Below are positions 1 through 9,074 of a stretch of 64,000 bases of DNA, one piece after another; position 1 is the stretch's first letter; each line of letters opens with the position of its first letter. Source of the DNA: Pedobacter rhizosphaerae (lineage in GTDB: Bacteria; Bacteroidota; Bacteroidia; Sphingobacteriales; Sphingobacteriaceae); the NCBI RefSeq assembly GCF_900111155.1, contig NZ_FOGG01000020.1:1-64000 (forward strand), in the 5' to 3' direction. Position numbers and translations under genes: made by a program. The notes under the pieces are model-generated. The model saw only the letters and a program-made list of their open reading frames with translations, was not told where the DNA came from and did no database searches.

Positions 1-204
1 CATAAAGCAAAAGCATATCAGCTACTCAACAGTGAAAAGGGAGTTGAAAAAAGAAAGCAAAGGTGTCATGATGTTGAACCAGTGTTCGGGAATATTAAAC
101 AGAACCACGGGTTCCGCCGCTTCATGCTTCGGGGGAAAGAAAAAGTGGCAATAGAATGGGGATTATTGGCAATTGCACAAAATGTTAGAAAAAAAGCAGC
201 CTAA
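1..204 (+). CDS. IS1182-like transposase, C-terminal fragment (cut by window edge)
   Basis: An open frame runs from the first base to a TAA at 202-204 and gives about 67 residues. The segment VEPVFGNIKQNHGFRRF followed by LRGKEKVAIEWGLLAIAQN is the typical C-terminal end of DDE transposases of the IS1182 group, where the glutamate of VEPVFG is the last acidic residue of the catalytic triad. The protein ends KKAA. The start lies outside the window, so intactness cannot be judged. A hairpin about 100 bases downstream probably marks the element's right end. Family assignment is from motif memory only; other IS4/IS5-like DDE families share a similar tail. Confidence 0.75.
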   Translation, partial: HKAKAYQLLNSEKGVEKRKQRCHDVEPVFGNIKQNHGFRRFMLRGKEKVAIEWGLLAIAQNVRKKAA

Positions 205-304
205 AAAGACTTGCTTTTGCTCTTTTTAAAAAAATGCTGGATAAATAAACATTTCTAGCCAGCAACAAAGAAATGACACATAGGATTTATTTAAATACAA
301 AAAA

Positions 305-329
305 GCTGCCTCATTTATTTTGAGACAGC
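305..329. terminator. Hairpin at IS right end; also a terminator for the minus-strand operon
   Basis: GCTGCCTCA (305-313) pairs with TGAGACAGC (321-329) with one mismatch and a 7-base loop. On the minus strand the stem is followed directly by a run of Ts, the form of an intrinsic terminator for the TlpA-like gene that stops at 354. The sequence read on the minus strand (GAGGCTGTCTCA...) also looks like the terminal inverted repeat of an IS1182-type element, so it may serve both roles. The exact IS boundary and target duplication cannot be fixed from one end. Confidence 0.6.
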
Positions 330-353
330 CTCTTGTTTAACAGGAGTTTTGAA

Positions 354-1739
354 TTATTGATTACTTCCATAATCATAAAGCACCAGGATCGGATAAGGGC
401 GGAGCTTTTGCTCAAAGCGAAATCCATACCTGCTGAGCATTTGAAAATAGTCTTCAGGAGAAATGCCTTCATCGAGGGCTTTGCTCCCGTTAAAATCCAG
501 ATCGAGATCGAACCGGTACTGCTCCGAGTCTGGTATCTCCGTTACAAAAGGGTGGTTGAGTGTGCGGTTATCGTAAATGGTAAAAAAATAATTCACGACA
601 TCCTGTATTTTAGCATTTCGGATCTGGAGCTTGCCACCCGTAAATTTGATCTTCGCATATGCTCCCTGATTTGCTTCTGCTGCCTTTAACGCTTCTCCTT
701 TTGTTTTGCTCACCACCGTACATAGCCGTTCCCGCTTTTCAATTTCAGGGTGTACCTGGAAATAGCGCTCGAGATCACTGAACAGGTAATCCCGGAACAA
801 TGTATCCGGTATTCTATCGGGTAAGGTTAACGCATAGCAATAAGTATTGTCCTTATTCCATTCCTGTAGGTTTTTATAGGGGGAGTGCTGTAAAAGACCA
901 ACATGTTTTCCGAAAGGATAAAGTAATCTTAAAGAATCTTTAGTGTGGATTTCAACCAGATTTTCCCGGTAATTTCCCAATGGATTTTTGTTGTAAATGC
1001 TGAAGGCAGTCCAGAATAGGTGGGAGATTGAGGCGTTATATTGGAAAAACCGGTTGTAAGCAAGTCCTTTGGAGGTGCCGGCCAGCGAACCACCTGATCC
1101 GGTGGGAATGGCCGGGGTGATGATAGACCGGTAAGAAAAGCTGGTATCCATCAGATGGAATTCCTCCATGGGCTCGAAATTCAGGATATCTTTTTTCTGC
1201 GTCATTTTTAAATTGGTTTCCTGGTTCGCAAACCTTAAAACGTTAGTCACTGTCACTTCCTCTGTGCCGGTAATAGCCCTGACCATGCCCTGTTTATCAA
1301 TCCATACATTATGCGGTGCAACTTTATGGGGAAACATCTTTTTTAGAATGCTGTCTGCGTTGGCCAGGTATAGGTTGGATGTTTTGACATCTTTATTGTT
1401 AGGCCTGTTTAAAAATGCTTTAATTTCTGCTTCTTTTTGGTAGGTCACCATTAATACATTGAATTTTCCGGGATGCTGCGCTTTGAGGGAATCCAGGAAC
1501 TTCATTTCCTTGATGCAAGGCACGCAGGAAGTAAACCAGAAATCAATGATTAGAGGTGCGTTTTTGTAAAGCTCTTTTAAATTGATTTGTTTGATGTCTC
1601 TATTCATGATGCCGCTGAGTATCATATCCGGCAGGGGGTCTCCGGTTTTTATTTCCGTAATCTTTTGCTGTCCATATCCATTTATGGTGAATAGTATTGC
1701 GATCAATAAGTGCAGGTAGTTTTTTTTAGTAGCCTTCAT
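354..1739 (-). CDS. TlpA-like thioredoxin-fold protein with a long C-terminal extension
   Basis: 461 residues. The N-terminus (residues 1-23) has a lysine-rich start, a hydrophobic core and ends GYGQ, a probable secretion signal. Residues about 33-170 form a TlpA/AhpC-type thioredoxin domain with the redox motif C72-V-P-C75 in FWFTSCVPC, so it is predicted to act in the periplasm as a thiol reductase. The following ~270 residues are not recognised; a similar tail is common in Sphingobacteriaceae TlpA proteins encoded beside SusC/SusD. Its start overlaps the end of the susD-like gene by 14 bases, so the two are very likely co-transcribed. The specific substrate is unknown. Confidence 0.85.
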   Translation of the reverse strand: MKATKKNYLHLLIAILFTINGYGQQKITEIKTGDPLPDMILSGIMNRDIKQINLKELYKNAPLIIDFWFTSCVPCIKEMKFLDSLKAQHPGKFNVLMVTYQKEAEIKAFLNRPNNKDVKTSNLYLANADSILKKMFPHKVAPHNVWIDKQGMVRAITGTEEVTVTNVLRFANQETNLKMTQKKDILNFEPMEEFHLMDTSFSYRSIITPAIPTGSGGSLAGTSKGLAYNRFFQYNASISHLFWTAFSIYNKNPLGNYRENLVEIHTKDSLRLLYPFGKHVGLLQHSPYKNLQEWNKDNTYCYALTLPDRIPDTLFRDYLFSDLERYFQVHPEIEKRERLCTVVSKTKGEALKAAEANQGAYAKIKFTGGKLQIRNAKIQDVVNYFFTIYDNRTLNHPFVTEIPDSEQYRFDLDLDFNGSKALDEGISPEDYFQMLSRYGFRFEQKLRPYPILVLYDYGSNQ

Positions 1740-3087
1740 TTTGTTTAAGGTTTGAGTTGTAAATTAATTCGTTCTGGGGTATGGGTAAGTTTGATGCAGT
1801 ATTTTTCCAACCTGTTTTAATCGGGCTGAGTATTGCTGATAGCTCTCCCCGCCGTTTAAGGTCCAGGAAGCGGTGGGCATATTCTCCATACAATTCAAGC
1901 CTTCTTTCTGAGGCAATGGCCTGAAGGCAATCCTGCTGACTGGTGGTTGCGCTTAATGGGCATAGGCCTGCACGCGTCCGCGTCTGATTAACATCGGCAA
2001 TGGCTTCGGATGTTCGTTGTAGTTTTGCCAGGGCTTCTGCGCGGATCAGATATTGTTCAGCCAGTCGCAAGGCCATAGGATATTCCGCGCTGCCAGAATT
2101 GGCAGTCCTGTTTTTGTATTTAGAGGGATAATTGTATGTGGTGGAATTGCCGCTGGTGCTGATGGTCCTTGTGGCAATCCATTTGCTTCCCCGCAAGTCC
2201 ACTGCAGTAAAGGCCTGTTTCAACCCTGCTGTTAATACGTATGTCGGTACACTGGTAGCGGCCGCTGGAATCAGGGCAGAGCCGTCCGGGATCGCGCCAC
2301 CTGTAGCCCACCATTGCAGGATAGCTTCTTTACTGGCGGCCAGAAAGATAGTTTCTAGTGTTCCTAGAGGAGAATATTGACCTGAAGAAATAACCGCGGT
2401 AGCCTCATCGGCTGCCTGCTGGTGCTGGTTTTGAAAGAGGTAAACCCGGGATAATAATGCCGCTGCGGCCCAACGGTTCGCCCTGACTTTGCCTGAGCCT
2501 TTGTAGCTGGGCTGAAGGGTAGCTTTAGCGTCATTGAGATCCTGGATGATCTGCCGAAAGATAGTGGGCTCATCTACCTGAAATGCGGTCTTGTTCTCTT
2601 GTACATCGGGGCTTATGACCAGTGGGATATGGCCATAGAGTTCAACCAGGTAGAAATTGGCAAAGGCGCGAAGGAATTTAGCCTCAGCAGTAAGCTGGTT
2701 TTTTAAGGTTGGGGAGAGCGGTGAGTTACTAGTTTCCCGAATGATGGCGTTAGCCTGATAGATAACAGAGAAAAGGTTTCCCCAGAGTGATTGGTTAAGG
2801 GGATTATCAGGCCTGACCTGATTGCTATAAAATTCATCCAGACTCGGATCGCCGGAAGTCTGGGCATATTCATCACTGTAAAGGCTAAGATATTTAAAGG
2901 ATACTGTGCTTTGGGTCATGGAGTAATAAGCACCCAAAAGGGCAGAGGTGGCCAGGGTACTATCGGAAAATACCGTTTGTACTTCAATCTGGCTTTTTGA
3001 TGCTGGGACCTCTATGAGCCGCTTGCAACCGGGTGAAGTGAAAGCCATTATTAAAATAGCCATGGCAAATGAAAGATAAGTTTTCAT
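1726..3087 (-). CDS. RagB/SusD family outer-membrane nutrient-binding lipoprotein
   Basis: SusD-type glycan/nutrient-binding lipoprotein that caps the SusC pore on the outer membrane. The chosen ATG at 3085-3087 gives MKTYLSFAMAILIMAFTSPGCKR, a lipoprotein signal with the lipobox cysteine in SPGC; the frame stays open 13 codons further upstream but that would bury the signal. SusD hallmarks include the FLRAFANFYLVELYGHIPLV segment in the TPR-like half and a C-terminal ERRLELYGEYAHRFLDLKR motif. It is slightly short for the family. It lies 10 bases after the susC-like stop and overlaps the TlpA-like gene. The substrate cannot be read from sequence. Confidence 0.92.
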   Translation of the reverse strand: MKTYLSFAMAILIMAFTSPGCKRLIEVPASKSQIEVQTVFSDSTLATSALLGAYYSMTQSTVSFKYLSLYSDEYAQTSGDPSLDEFYSNQVRPDNPLNQSLWGNLFSVIYQANAIIRETSNSPLSPTLKNQLTAEAKFLRAFANFYLVELYGHIPLVISPDVQENKTAFQVDEPTIFRQIIQDLNDAKATLQPSYKGSGKVRANRWAAAALLSRVYLFQNQHQQAADEATAVISSGQYSPLGTLETIFLAASKEAILQWWATGGAIPDGSALIPAAATSVPTYVLTAGLKQAFTAVDLRGSKWIATRTISTSGNSTTYNYPSKYKNRTANSGSAEYPMALRLAEQYLIRAEALAKLQRTSEAIADVNQTRTRAGLCPLSATTSQQDCLQAIASERRLELYGEYAHRFLDLKRRGELSAILSPIKTGWKNTASNLPIPQNELIYNSNLKQNEGY

Positions 3088-3097
3088 AGTGAAATTT

Positions 3098-6091
3098 TTA
3101 AAAGTTAAGTTGAAGACCCAGTACAATTGTTTTTACCGGAGGGATGTTACGCCCCAGGGCAGTTGTGGAAACAACACCAGACTCTGGGTCAAATACCGCC
3201 GCATCGCTGTTCCAGATGGTAAACAGGTTCTGAGCCTCAGCGTAAAGCCTTAAACTGTTTACTTTGATCTGTTTTAGGAATGCTTCCTTGAAGCGGTAAC
3301 TGAGGGATATGTTTTTTAACCGCAGATAAGAGGTGTTGAATACATTGGCCGAAGAGTTGGGATAAATTACTCCGGTACTGGCTAAAGTTGCTTTGGGTAC
3401 GGTAGTGGAACGATTTGAAGGTGTCCAGCGCTGATAGGTTAGTGCGAAGTTGTTGAACACGCCTGTGCCGGGGAGACGTTTAAGGTCGCCTTTGCTTTGT
3501 TGCCGGACAAACTGGGCAAATACATTCAGTTCAAAATTTTGATAAGTTAAGGAAGAGCCAAACCCGCCATAAAAGTCGGGGGTGAGTTTACCCAGCGTAA
3601 AATTGTCGAATGGGGTGGTAGAGGCATTTCCGTCCTGTCCGGCATAAATCATATTGCCGGTTGCAGGATCAACGCCCAAAGTCTGGTAACCGCGGATACG
3701 CGTTAAATCTTCTCCAATTTTATACAATTGGGCATAGCTTGAATTTTCAAAGTTTTCAAAGGAAAGGAGCCGATTTTTGGGAATGCTGATATTTCCCTGC
3801 GCGCTCCAGTTCAGGTTGCTGCGATTGATGATTTTCAATTCTATACTCATCTCCAGGCCTGTGTTGAGTATTACCGCAGGGAGATTGGCTTGGTATTCGG
3901 AAAAACCTGTCAGGCGGGGTAAAGAATAACTGACGAGCTGGTCACGGCTAGTACTACGGTAATAGTCTGCAGTGAGCAGCACTTTTTCCTTGAAAAGTCC
4001 AATTTCCAATCCTATGTTTGCTTTTGTAGTGCTTTCCCAATGAAAATCATCATTACTGATTCGGCTGGGACGAATGGTTACCCCATCTTGATAAAGGTTG
4101 CCGCCAGGACTGCTGTAGGTAGAAAGATACTGGTAATCGCCGATCTGGTCATTTCCGGAGGTCCCAATACTGCCTCTTATTTTTCCGTGGCTGATCCAAC
4201 TGAGGTTATCTTTGATGAATTCATTATTGCTGAATACCCAGGCTGCACCGATTGATCCAAAATTGCCGTAACGGTTCCCGGGACCAAACCTGGAAGAGCC
4301 ATCTCTTCTTATCGTGGCATTGATCAGGTACTGATTTTTTAAGTTCAGGTTTATCCTGCCGAAAATGGAGGCGTACTTATAATGGCTATAGGTGTTTTGG
4401 CGGCTTTCAATTGTGTAGGCTGAACCCAGGTCTTCCATTAAGCTGGCGACCTTAAAATCGTTGGCTTTGATGAACTGAGAATCGTTGGTCCGGTTCTGAT
4501 AGGTAGCGCCGGCCATAAGGTTTACGCTCAGTTCTTTAATACGGATATGATAATCTATCTGTGGCTCAACAATAAAGGATTGCCCGCTGTTCTGCGAAAA
4601 AGAGGTGGTGTTGAGACTTCCGGGGGGCAGGCTGCTACTGGGAAAAATTAATTTCTGGTTATAGCTTGTTTTGGTATAACCAGAATTTAGTTTCAAAGAA
4701 AGCGATGGTAGGAGCTGATAGGATAGTGCCAGATTGCTGATGATATTGTCGGTGGACGTTTTGCTTGTAGCGTCCAGTTCGGCCTGAATGTTACTGTTGC
4801 CATACCAGTTGATTTCACCATTGGCTAGTAACAATGGAAAGTTAGGTGGTCTGAGATAACTCCGATCCAGGTTAAGCACGGGATTGGCAAATACGCTGGA
4901 TTGTTTGGTTAATGAGCTCCTGGCATTGAGCGTGAACTTTCCATTACTGCTGGTATGGTTAAGCTGGGTTTGGATTCCGCCGCGCTGGAAATTGTTCACT
5001 CCGGCCAGTATTGCGCCTTCGCTCCGGTAATTTCCGCTGACCGAAAAGGTGGTATTGTTTTTTCCACCGGATATGCTGCCTTGTAGGTCGGTGAAAGACG
5101 CGGTATTATCGAGTAAGTATGCTGGCCAGTCTGTGCCTTCGGTTTGGCTCCAGAGCGTTAGGTCTGGGGCATAGTTGGTGGAGGTAGGATCAGCGGAAGG
5201 GATGCGGTTATCGTTTTGAAAAGCTTCCCTTCTCACTTCCAGGTATTGCTGTAGGTTCATGAGTTTTGGGCTGCTCGCGGCACGGCTAAATCCCTGCTGA
5301 AGGTTGAAGCTATATTGGGTTTCACCTGCCTTGGCTTTTTTGGTCGTGATCAATACGACACCATTTGCCCCGCGGCTGCCGTATATGGCTGTGGCATCTG
5401 CATCTTTAAGCACATTTATGGATTCAATATCCGATGGGTTGATATTATTCAAGGGACTGATGTTGCCTGCGATATTATTGGTGCTTACCGCATTGTTTGT
5501 TCCGTTAGGACTAGCTCCTTCGAAAGGAACTCCATCAACAATATACAAGGGGTCTGTACCTGCTGCGATTGAGCCTTTTCCCCGGATCTGGACAGAAATG
5601 TTACCTCCTGGCAAGCCATTGGTAGTTTGTATGAATACGCCGGGCATCCTGCCAGATAGTGCAGAGAGTACGTTGGTGACGGGCTGTTCTTCGATTTGTT
5701 TAGCGTTGATGGTGGAAATGGATCCGGTATTGAGCCGTTTGGTGGTTTTTCCGTAACCAATAACCTGAATGTCATCGAAGGAATTATTGGCTTCCTGCAT
5801 TTTGATTTCAAGTGTTTTGGTATTGGTATTGAAACCAATTTCCTGGCTTTGGTATCCGGTATAGCGTATAGTTAAAGTGCCGCTTGCGGTTTTGGCAAGG
5901 ATAGTGAATGTGCCGTCTTTTGCGGACTGGACTGTGACATTTGAATTTTTGATGTTGATGGTAGCACTGGGGAGGGCTTTGCCATCATTTGCGGTGACGA
6001 CCCGTCCACTGATCTGGTTGTTGGTCTGGGCGCTAAGCTTTAGTATTGGGCAAAGCGTGGCCAGTACAATAAATATTATTGTTTTTTTCAT
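3098..6091 (-). CDS. SusC/RagA family TonB-linked outer-membrane transporter
   Basis: 997 residues, typical of SusC porins. A signal peptide (residues 1-22, ending LSAQ) is followed by a carboxypeptidase-like domain (ISGRVVTANDGKALPSATI), then the TonB-box/plug region with IQVIGYGKTTKRLNTGSIS and the plug motif DPLYIVDGVPF, and the SusC-specific DADATAIYGSRGANGVVLITTK. The rest is a predicted 22-strand beta barrel ending in the phenylalanine-terminated LGLQLNF. It works with the downstream SusD-like lipoprotein and TonB to import a polymer or peptide fragment. No FecR/sigma pair is adjacent, and there is no N-terminal STN extension, so it does not look like a transducer-type transporter. Confidence 0.95.
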   Translation of the reverse strand: MKKTIIFIVLATLCPILKLSAQTNNQISGRVVTANDGKALPSATINIKNSNVTVQSAKDGTFTILAKTASGTLTIRYTGYQSQEIGFNTNTKTLEIKMQEANNSFDDIQVIGYGKTTKRLNTGSISTINAKQIEEQPVTNVLSALSGRMPGVFIQTTNGLPGGNISVQIRGKGSIAAGTDPLYIVDGVPFEGASPNGTNNAVSTNNIAGNISPLNNINPSDIESINVLKDADATAIYGSRGANGVVLITTKKAKAGETQYSFNLQQGFSRAASSPKLMNLQQYLEVRREAFQNDNRIPSADPTSTNYAPDLTLWSQTEGTDWPAYLLDNTASFTDLQGSISGGKNNTTFSVSGNYRSEGAILAGVNNFQRGGIQTQLNHTSSNGKFTLNARSSLTKQSSVFANPVLNLDRSYLRPPNFPLLLANGEINWYGNSNIQAELDATSKTSTDNIISNLALSYQLLPSLSLKLNSGYTKTSYNQKLIFPSSSLPPGSLNTTSFSQNSGQSFIVEPQIDYHIRIKELSVNLMAGATYQNRTNDSQFIKANDFKVASLMEDLGSAYTIESRQNTYSHYKYASIFGRINLNLKNQYLINATIRRDGSSRFGPGNRYGNFGSIGAAWVFSNNEFIKDNLSWISHGKIRGSIGTSGNDQIGDYQYLSTYSSPGGNLYQDGVTIRPSRISNDDFHWESTTKANIGLEIGLFKEKVLLTADYYRSTSRDQLVSYSLPRLTGFSEYQANLPAVILNTGLEMSIELKIINRSNLNWSAQGNISIPKNRLLSFENFENSSYAQLYKIGEDLTRIRGYQTLGVDPATGNMIYAGQDGNASTTPFDNFTLGKLTPDFYGGFGSSLTYQNFELNVFAQFVRQQSKGDLKRLPGTGVFNNFALTYQRWTPSNRSTTVPKATLASTGVIYPNSSANVFNTSYLRLKNISLSYRFKEAFLKQIKVNSLRLYAEAQNLFTIWNSDAAVFDPESGVVSTTALGRNIPPVKTIVLGLQLNF

Positions 6092-6204
6092 GTGGTTATA
6101 TGGTTAGTTGTGGGTTACTGTTTGTGCTAAAAAACCAGGACGGGGGCCATGTTTGAAATAATCATTAACCGATGAACATGGCGTAACCGCCTGGTGTATG
6201 GGGA

Positions 6205-6270
6205 CTATTCAGGGGCGCAGATAATCAACGCGAGAAGGATTTTTAAATAAAACTTAGGTATAGTTTTCAT
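6205..6270 (-). CDS. Possible 21-residue leader-type peptide upstream of susC-like gene
   Basis: ATG at 6268-6270 encodes MKTIPKFYLKILLALIICAPE and then stops. The basic start with a hydrophobic stretch looks like a small membrane or leader peptide, and short hydrophobic ORFs do occur just upstream of SusC genes in this group. There is no homology evidence and the ORF is short enough to arise by chance, so this is a weak call. Confidence 0.25.
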   Translation of the reverse strand: MKTIPKFYLKILLALIICAPE

Positions 6271-6319
6271 TGCTTCTGTAATTATGACATTAAGCAATAA
6301 AGTTGAGAGGGAGTATGTA

Positions 6320-6483
6320 ATGGGCCACCCTCCGTATGCTACAATACCCCCTAGGAAGGGATTGAACCGAAGTTCAAAAGCACGCAATACGGAGAGTGGC
6401 CCATTTCTACAAATATATAGAAAATGGGCATATCACTCACCTATTGCCTTACGTGCTTTAAGATTTCCTAGGTCTATTGTAGC
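6320..6483. repeat. Large imperfect palindrome with a displaced third half-copy
   Basis: The sequence 6338-6410 is repeated in inverted, diverged form at about 6410-6483. Matching blocks are GCTACAATA (6338-6346) with TATTGTAGC (6475-6483), CCTAGGAA with TTCCTAGG, AAAGCACG with CGTGCTTT, and a central palindrome CCCATTTCTA...TAGAAAATGGG (about 6400-6428). In addition 6320-6337 is an inverted copy of 6387-6404 (ATACGGAGAGTGGCCCAT, one mismatch). The pairs cross (A, B, A', B'), so alternative foldings are possible. It could be a MITE-like remnant, a cruciform or a structured RNA. No target-site duplication is obvious. Confidence 0.65.
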
Positions 6484-6634
6484 AAGGCTTCGTTGAAATA
6501 AATGCCAAATAAAATTGTTTCAATCACCAGTATTAAAGAAATAACTGCTAATGAATATTATAAAGGTACGAAAAATTTGAATATGTGTCAATATTGACAC
6601 GTTTTTATTTTTCAGATTATAGCAACTTTCTCGA

Positions 6635-6871
6635 ATGAAAGTGGAGTTTCAAAATCTTTATATTCAAATTGGTAAAAATGTGAGATTTTTGCGTAACCAG
6701 CTTGGTTGGTCTCAAGATGAACTAGCTAGTTATTGCAGTGTAAATAGGGCAAAGATTAGTCGGATTGAGAACGCGAAGGCAGACTATTTGTTATCTACAC
6801 TTTTGGAGGTTAGTAAAGCACTTAGGACAGACTTAGAGGAAATAATCAAATCTCAGCCAGAAAGACAGTAA
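6635..6871 (+). CDS. XRE-family helix-turn-helix regulator
   Basis: 78 residues consisting almost entirely of one Cro/CI-type HTH domain: IGKNVRFLRNQLGWSQDELASYC is helix 1 and the start of the HTH, and VNRAKISRIENAKADY is the recognition region. The family binds operator DNA as a dimer, usually to repress its own cassette. It lies 5' of the TcmP-containing cassette on the same strand, but a 328-base gap separates them, so it may control that cassette or only itself. Small XRE proteins commonly accompany defence and mobile genes. Confidence 0.88.
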   Translation: MKVEFQNLYIQIGKNVRFLRNQLGWSQDELASYCSVNRAKISRIENAKADYLLSTLLEVSKALRTDLEEIIKSQPERQ

Positions 6872-7199
6872 TAATCTGGGATCTGATGAATTTAATTTGT
6901 TAAGTCGCTTTGATGTCATGATAAAGGGGATCACTCAAATATTGTCTTTAGCATTGGTGATCATAATCTATATTCAATTGCAACTTATCATTCTAATTAA
7001 ATCTCAATCGTTCTACAACTAAACTTCTAGATTGTTCATAACTTATTTTTGACAAGCGCTATTTTTACAGCATGGTTTGCCATTTATTAGCTAATTGTTG
7101 TTTAAATTGATGATGATAAGAATTAACACTTAAATGTTTATATTAGTGGTTGTTAAATTTAATTAAGAATAACGCTCAATCAAGTAATCTAAGTTAACA
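6872..7199. other. AT-rich intergenic region before the TcmP cassette
   Basis: 328 bases with no gene seen. The only clear structure is the stem-loop listed at 6929-6962. The remainder, especially 7080-7199, is very AT-rich and is the likely promoter area of the four-gene cassette; no defined promoter element can be assigned with confidence. Confidence 0.5.
6929..6962 (+). terminator. Weak stem-loop after the XRE gene
   Basis: GATCAC-T-CAA (6929-6938) pairs with TTGGTGATC (6954-6962), a nine-pair stem with one bulged T and a 15-base loop. It stands about 60 bases after the XRE stop. There is no T run after it, so termination activity is uncertain; an operator role is equally possible. Confidence 0.3.
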
Positions 7200-8345
7200 A
7201 TGTCAGAAAAAACATTTTTCGAAGAACAAACTGCCTCTTCCAAAATAAAAGCAAATATAGTTTCAAAATATTTCCCTAGTTATTGTAAAATTATTTCAAA
7301 AAAATATATGCCAACCTCGATCAGATTTACCGATCTTTTTGCTGGCCCGGGAATATACAGAGACGGGAATCTATCAACGCCAATTCTTTTGGCAAGAGAC
7401 TGTAAAGAAGATGCGTTTTTAAAGGATAAAGTTCACTTTATTTTTAACGACAAAGAACACACGGATACCCTTAAATCCAATTTTTATGAGTATTTCCCAG
7501 AAGGGACTTTTAAAAATAAGCCTTTTTTTGCAAATCGGACTGTTGGGGAAGACACTAGAGTTAAAGACTATTTATTGAAAAACACTCATGTCGGGAAAAA
7601 CAACGAGCATCCGACATTATTATTTATCGATCCCTTTGGATATAAGGCTATAGAAACAAAAATACTTGCGCAGTTCATGAAGAATTGGGGTAATGAAATT
7701 TTTCTTTTTGTGAATATTAAACGCATACACCCTGCTCTTGAAAACGACAAATTTGAGGACCTCATGCAAAATCTATTTCCTACCACGCTAGCACAGGTTA
7801 GAATCGATCGAAGATATAAGTTAAATACTGCTGAGAGAATAAGCCTCATAATTGATTGTCTGGGTAAAGAGTATGAGAAAATACTAAATAGTAAAGTGTA
7901 TTATACTGCATTTAAGTTTAAAGAAGAAGATAACGACGCTACGAGTCATTATATTTTACATATAACAAAGCATTTCAGGGGGTTTGATCTTGTCAAACAA
8001 ATATACACAGACTTTGCCAATGTCGGAACTATTTTTGATGGAATTAATACTTACACGTTTGATTCTAAGGTTATTAAGAATGAGATAATTGAATTGTTTG
8101 ATACCCAAAGTATGAATATTGATAAATTAAAGGATGAACTTCTTGAATCTTATGCAGGAAAACAAATTTCTGCTATGGCTTTATTTGATGAACATCAGAA
8201 AACTAATCTATATAGTAGAAGCCATTATTCGCAGGCTCTAAGAAAGTTAGTGACTGAGGGGAGGCTTAAATCTACATTTACAGATAACGTATCTCACCAG
8301 GTAGCAGTTTTGATTTCAAACTATTGCATGTTAAAGTTTAAATAA
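7200..8345 (+). CDS. tcmP: Three-Cys-motif partner protein TcmP
   Basis: 381 residues matching the TcmP family, which is regularly encoded beside Gp37/Gp68-type three-Cys proteins, as here (stop and next start share one base). The N-terminal half has a Rossmann-like pattern: FTDLFAGPGIY (residues 43-53) resembles an AdoMet-binding loop and LLFIDPFGY (140-148) resembles motif IV of nucleic-acid methylases, with DPFG replacing DPPY. The C-terminal ~100 residues look like a winged-helix segment. A methyltransferase-like or nuclease activity is inference; the family has no settled biochemical role known to me. Codon use is distinctly AT-rich relative to the flanking susC-like and tra regions. Confidence 0.85.
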   Translation: MSEKTFFEEQTASSKIKANIVSKYFPSYCKIISKKYMPTSIRFTDLFAGPGIYRDGNLSTPILLARDCKEDAFLKDKVHFIFNDKEHTDTLKSNFYEYFPEGTFKNKPFFANRTVGEDTRVKDYLLKNTHVGKNNEHPTLLFIDPFGYKAIETKILAQFMKNWGNEIFLFVNIKRIHPALENDKFEDLMQNLFPTTLAQVRIDRRYKLNTAERISLIIDCLGKEYEKILNSKVYYTAFKFKEEDNDATSHYILHITKHFRGFDLVKQIYTDFANVGTIFDGINTYTFDSKVIKNEIIELFDTQSMNIDKLKDELLESYAGKQISAMALFDEHQKTNLYSRSHYSQALRKLVTEGRLKSTFTDNVSHQVAVLISNYCMLKFK

Positions 8346-9061
8346 TGGCTACATCTTCGATTGAATGGACGGAAATGACTTGGAATCCGACTGTTGGATG
8401 CACAAAAATCTCAGCAGGCTGTAAATTTTGCTATGCTGAGATTATGTCCAGAAGATTGAAAGGAATGGGACAAGAAAAATATAAGGATGGTTTTACAACA
8501 GTTAAACCGCATCCTGCCTCATTAAACATTCCTTTTCTATGGAAGAGTCCTAAGGTAGTTTTTGTTAATTCAATGAGTGATTTATTCCACGAAGAAATAC
8601 CATTAGAATACATTGTCGCAGTCTTCAAAGTAATGAACCAGAATCCTCAGCATGTTTTTCAAGTTCTGACAAAAAGGGCGGCAAGACTTTTTGAAATACA
8701 CAAACAATTAAAATGGACTAATAATATATGGATGGGCGTTTCAGTAGAAAATGATAAAGTTGTTGATCGGATTGATTACCTACGTAAAACAGGCGCGAAA
8801 ATTAAATTTCTATCATTGGAGCCACTTATTGGACCACTAAATGAACTAAATTTGAAGAAAATCGATTGGGTAATTGTTGGGGGAGAAAGTGGTTTTAGAC
8901 CAAGGCCAATGGAAATTGAGTGGGTTGAAAACATTCAATATCAATGTGAGATATCTTTTGTCCCTTTCTTTTTTAAGCAGTGGGGTGGAAAGAATAAAAA
9001 AGCATCAGGTAGGCTTCTTAATGGCAGGACCTATGATCAGATGCCTAAGGTACAAATATAA
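8345..9061 (+). CDS. Phage Gp37/Gp68-like (DUF5131) three-Cys protein
   Basis: 238 residues. The N-terminus IEWTEMTWNPTVGC leads into the three-cysteine motif C19-x6-C26-x2-C29 (CTKISAGCKFC), followed by YAE and VKPHPASLNIPF..W. This is the hallmark of the Gp37/Gp68 family, which resembles radical-SAM enzymes in having a cysteine triad that could hold an iron-sulfur cluster, although the spacing differs from the classic CxxxCxxC. Further conserved-looking blocks are VFVNSMSDLFHEEIP, QVLTKRAARL, WMGVSVEN and WVIVGGESG. It pairs with TcmP immediately upstream and lies 13 bases before the PRTase-like gene. The substrate is unknown. Confidence 0.88.
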   Translation: MATSSIEWTEMTWNPTVGCTKISAGCKFCYAEIMSRRLKGMGQEKYKDGFTTVKPHPASLNIPFLWKSPKVVFVNSMSDLFHEEIPLEYIVAVFKVMNQNPQHVFQVLTKRAARLFEIHKQLKWTNNIWMGVSVENDKVVDRIDYLRKTGAKIKFLSLEPLIGPLNELNLKKIDWVIVGGESGFRPRPMEIEWVENIQYQCEISFVPFFFKQWGGKNKKASGRLLNGRTYDQMPKVQI

Positions 9062-9074
9062 CTAATATAAATAA

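Larger units (their letters stand above)
6092..6634. other. Intergenic region between susC-like and XRE genes, rich in inverted repeats
   Basis: 543 bases without a conserved gene. It holds an 8-bp inverted repeat GCCATGTT/AACATGGC (6146-6153 and 6175-6182) upstream of the susC-like gene, a possible 21-codon ORF at 6205-6270, and a large imperfect palindrome (listed separately). The stretch 6490-6634 is AT-rich and presumably carries the XRE promoter, but I cannot point to a convincing -33/-7 pair. Confidence 0.5.

Noticed and set aside
6341-6380. tRNA T-arm-like string GGTTCAATCCC on the minus strand
   Set aside because: No anticodon arm, D arm or acceptor stem can be built around it; it belongs to the inverted-repeat element.
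6320-6483. Invertible promoter controlling the susC-like gene
   Set aside because: The repeats are imperfect and crossed, no recombinase is adjacent, and no promoter between the repeats could be shown.
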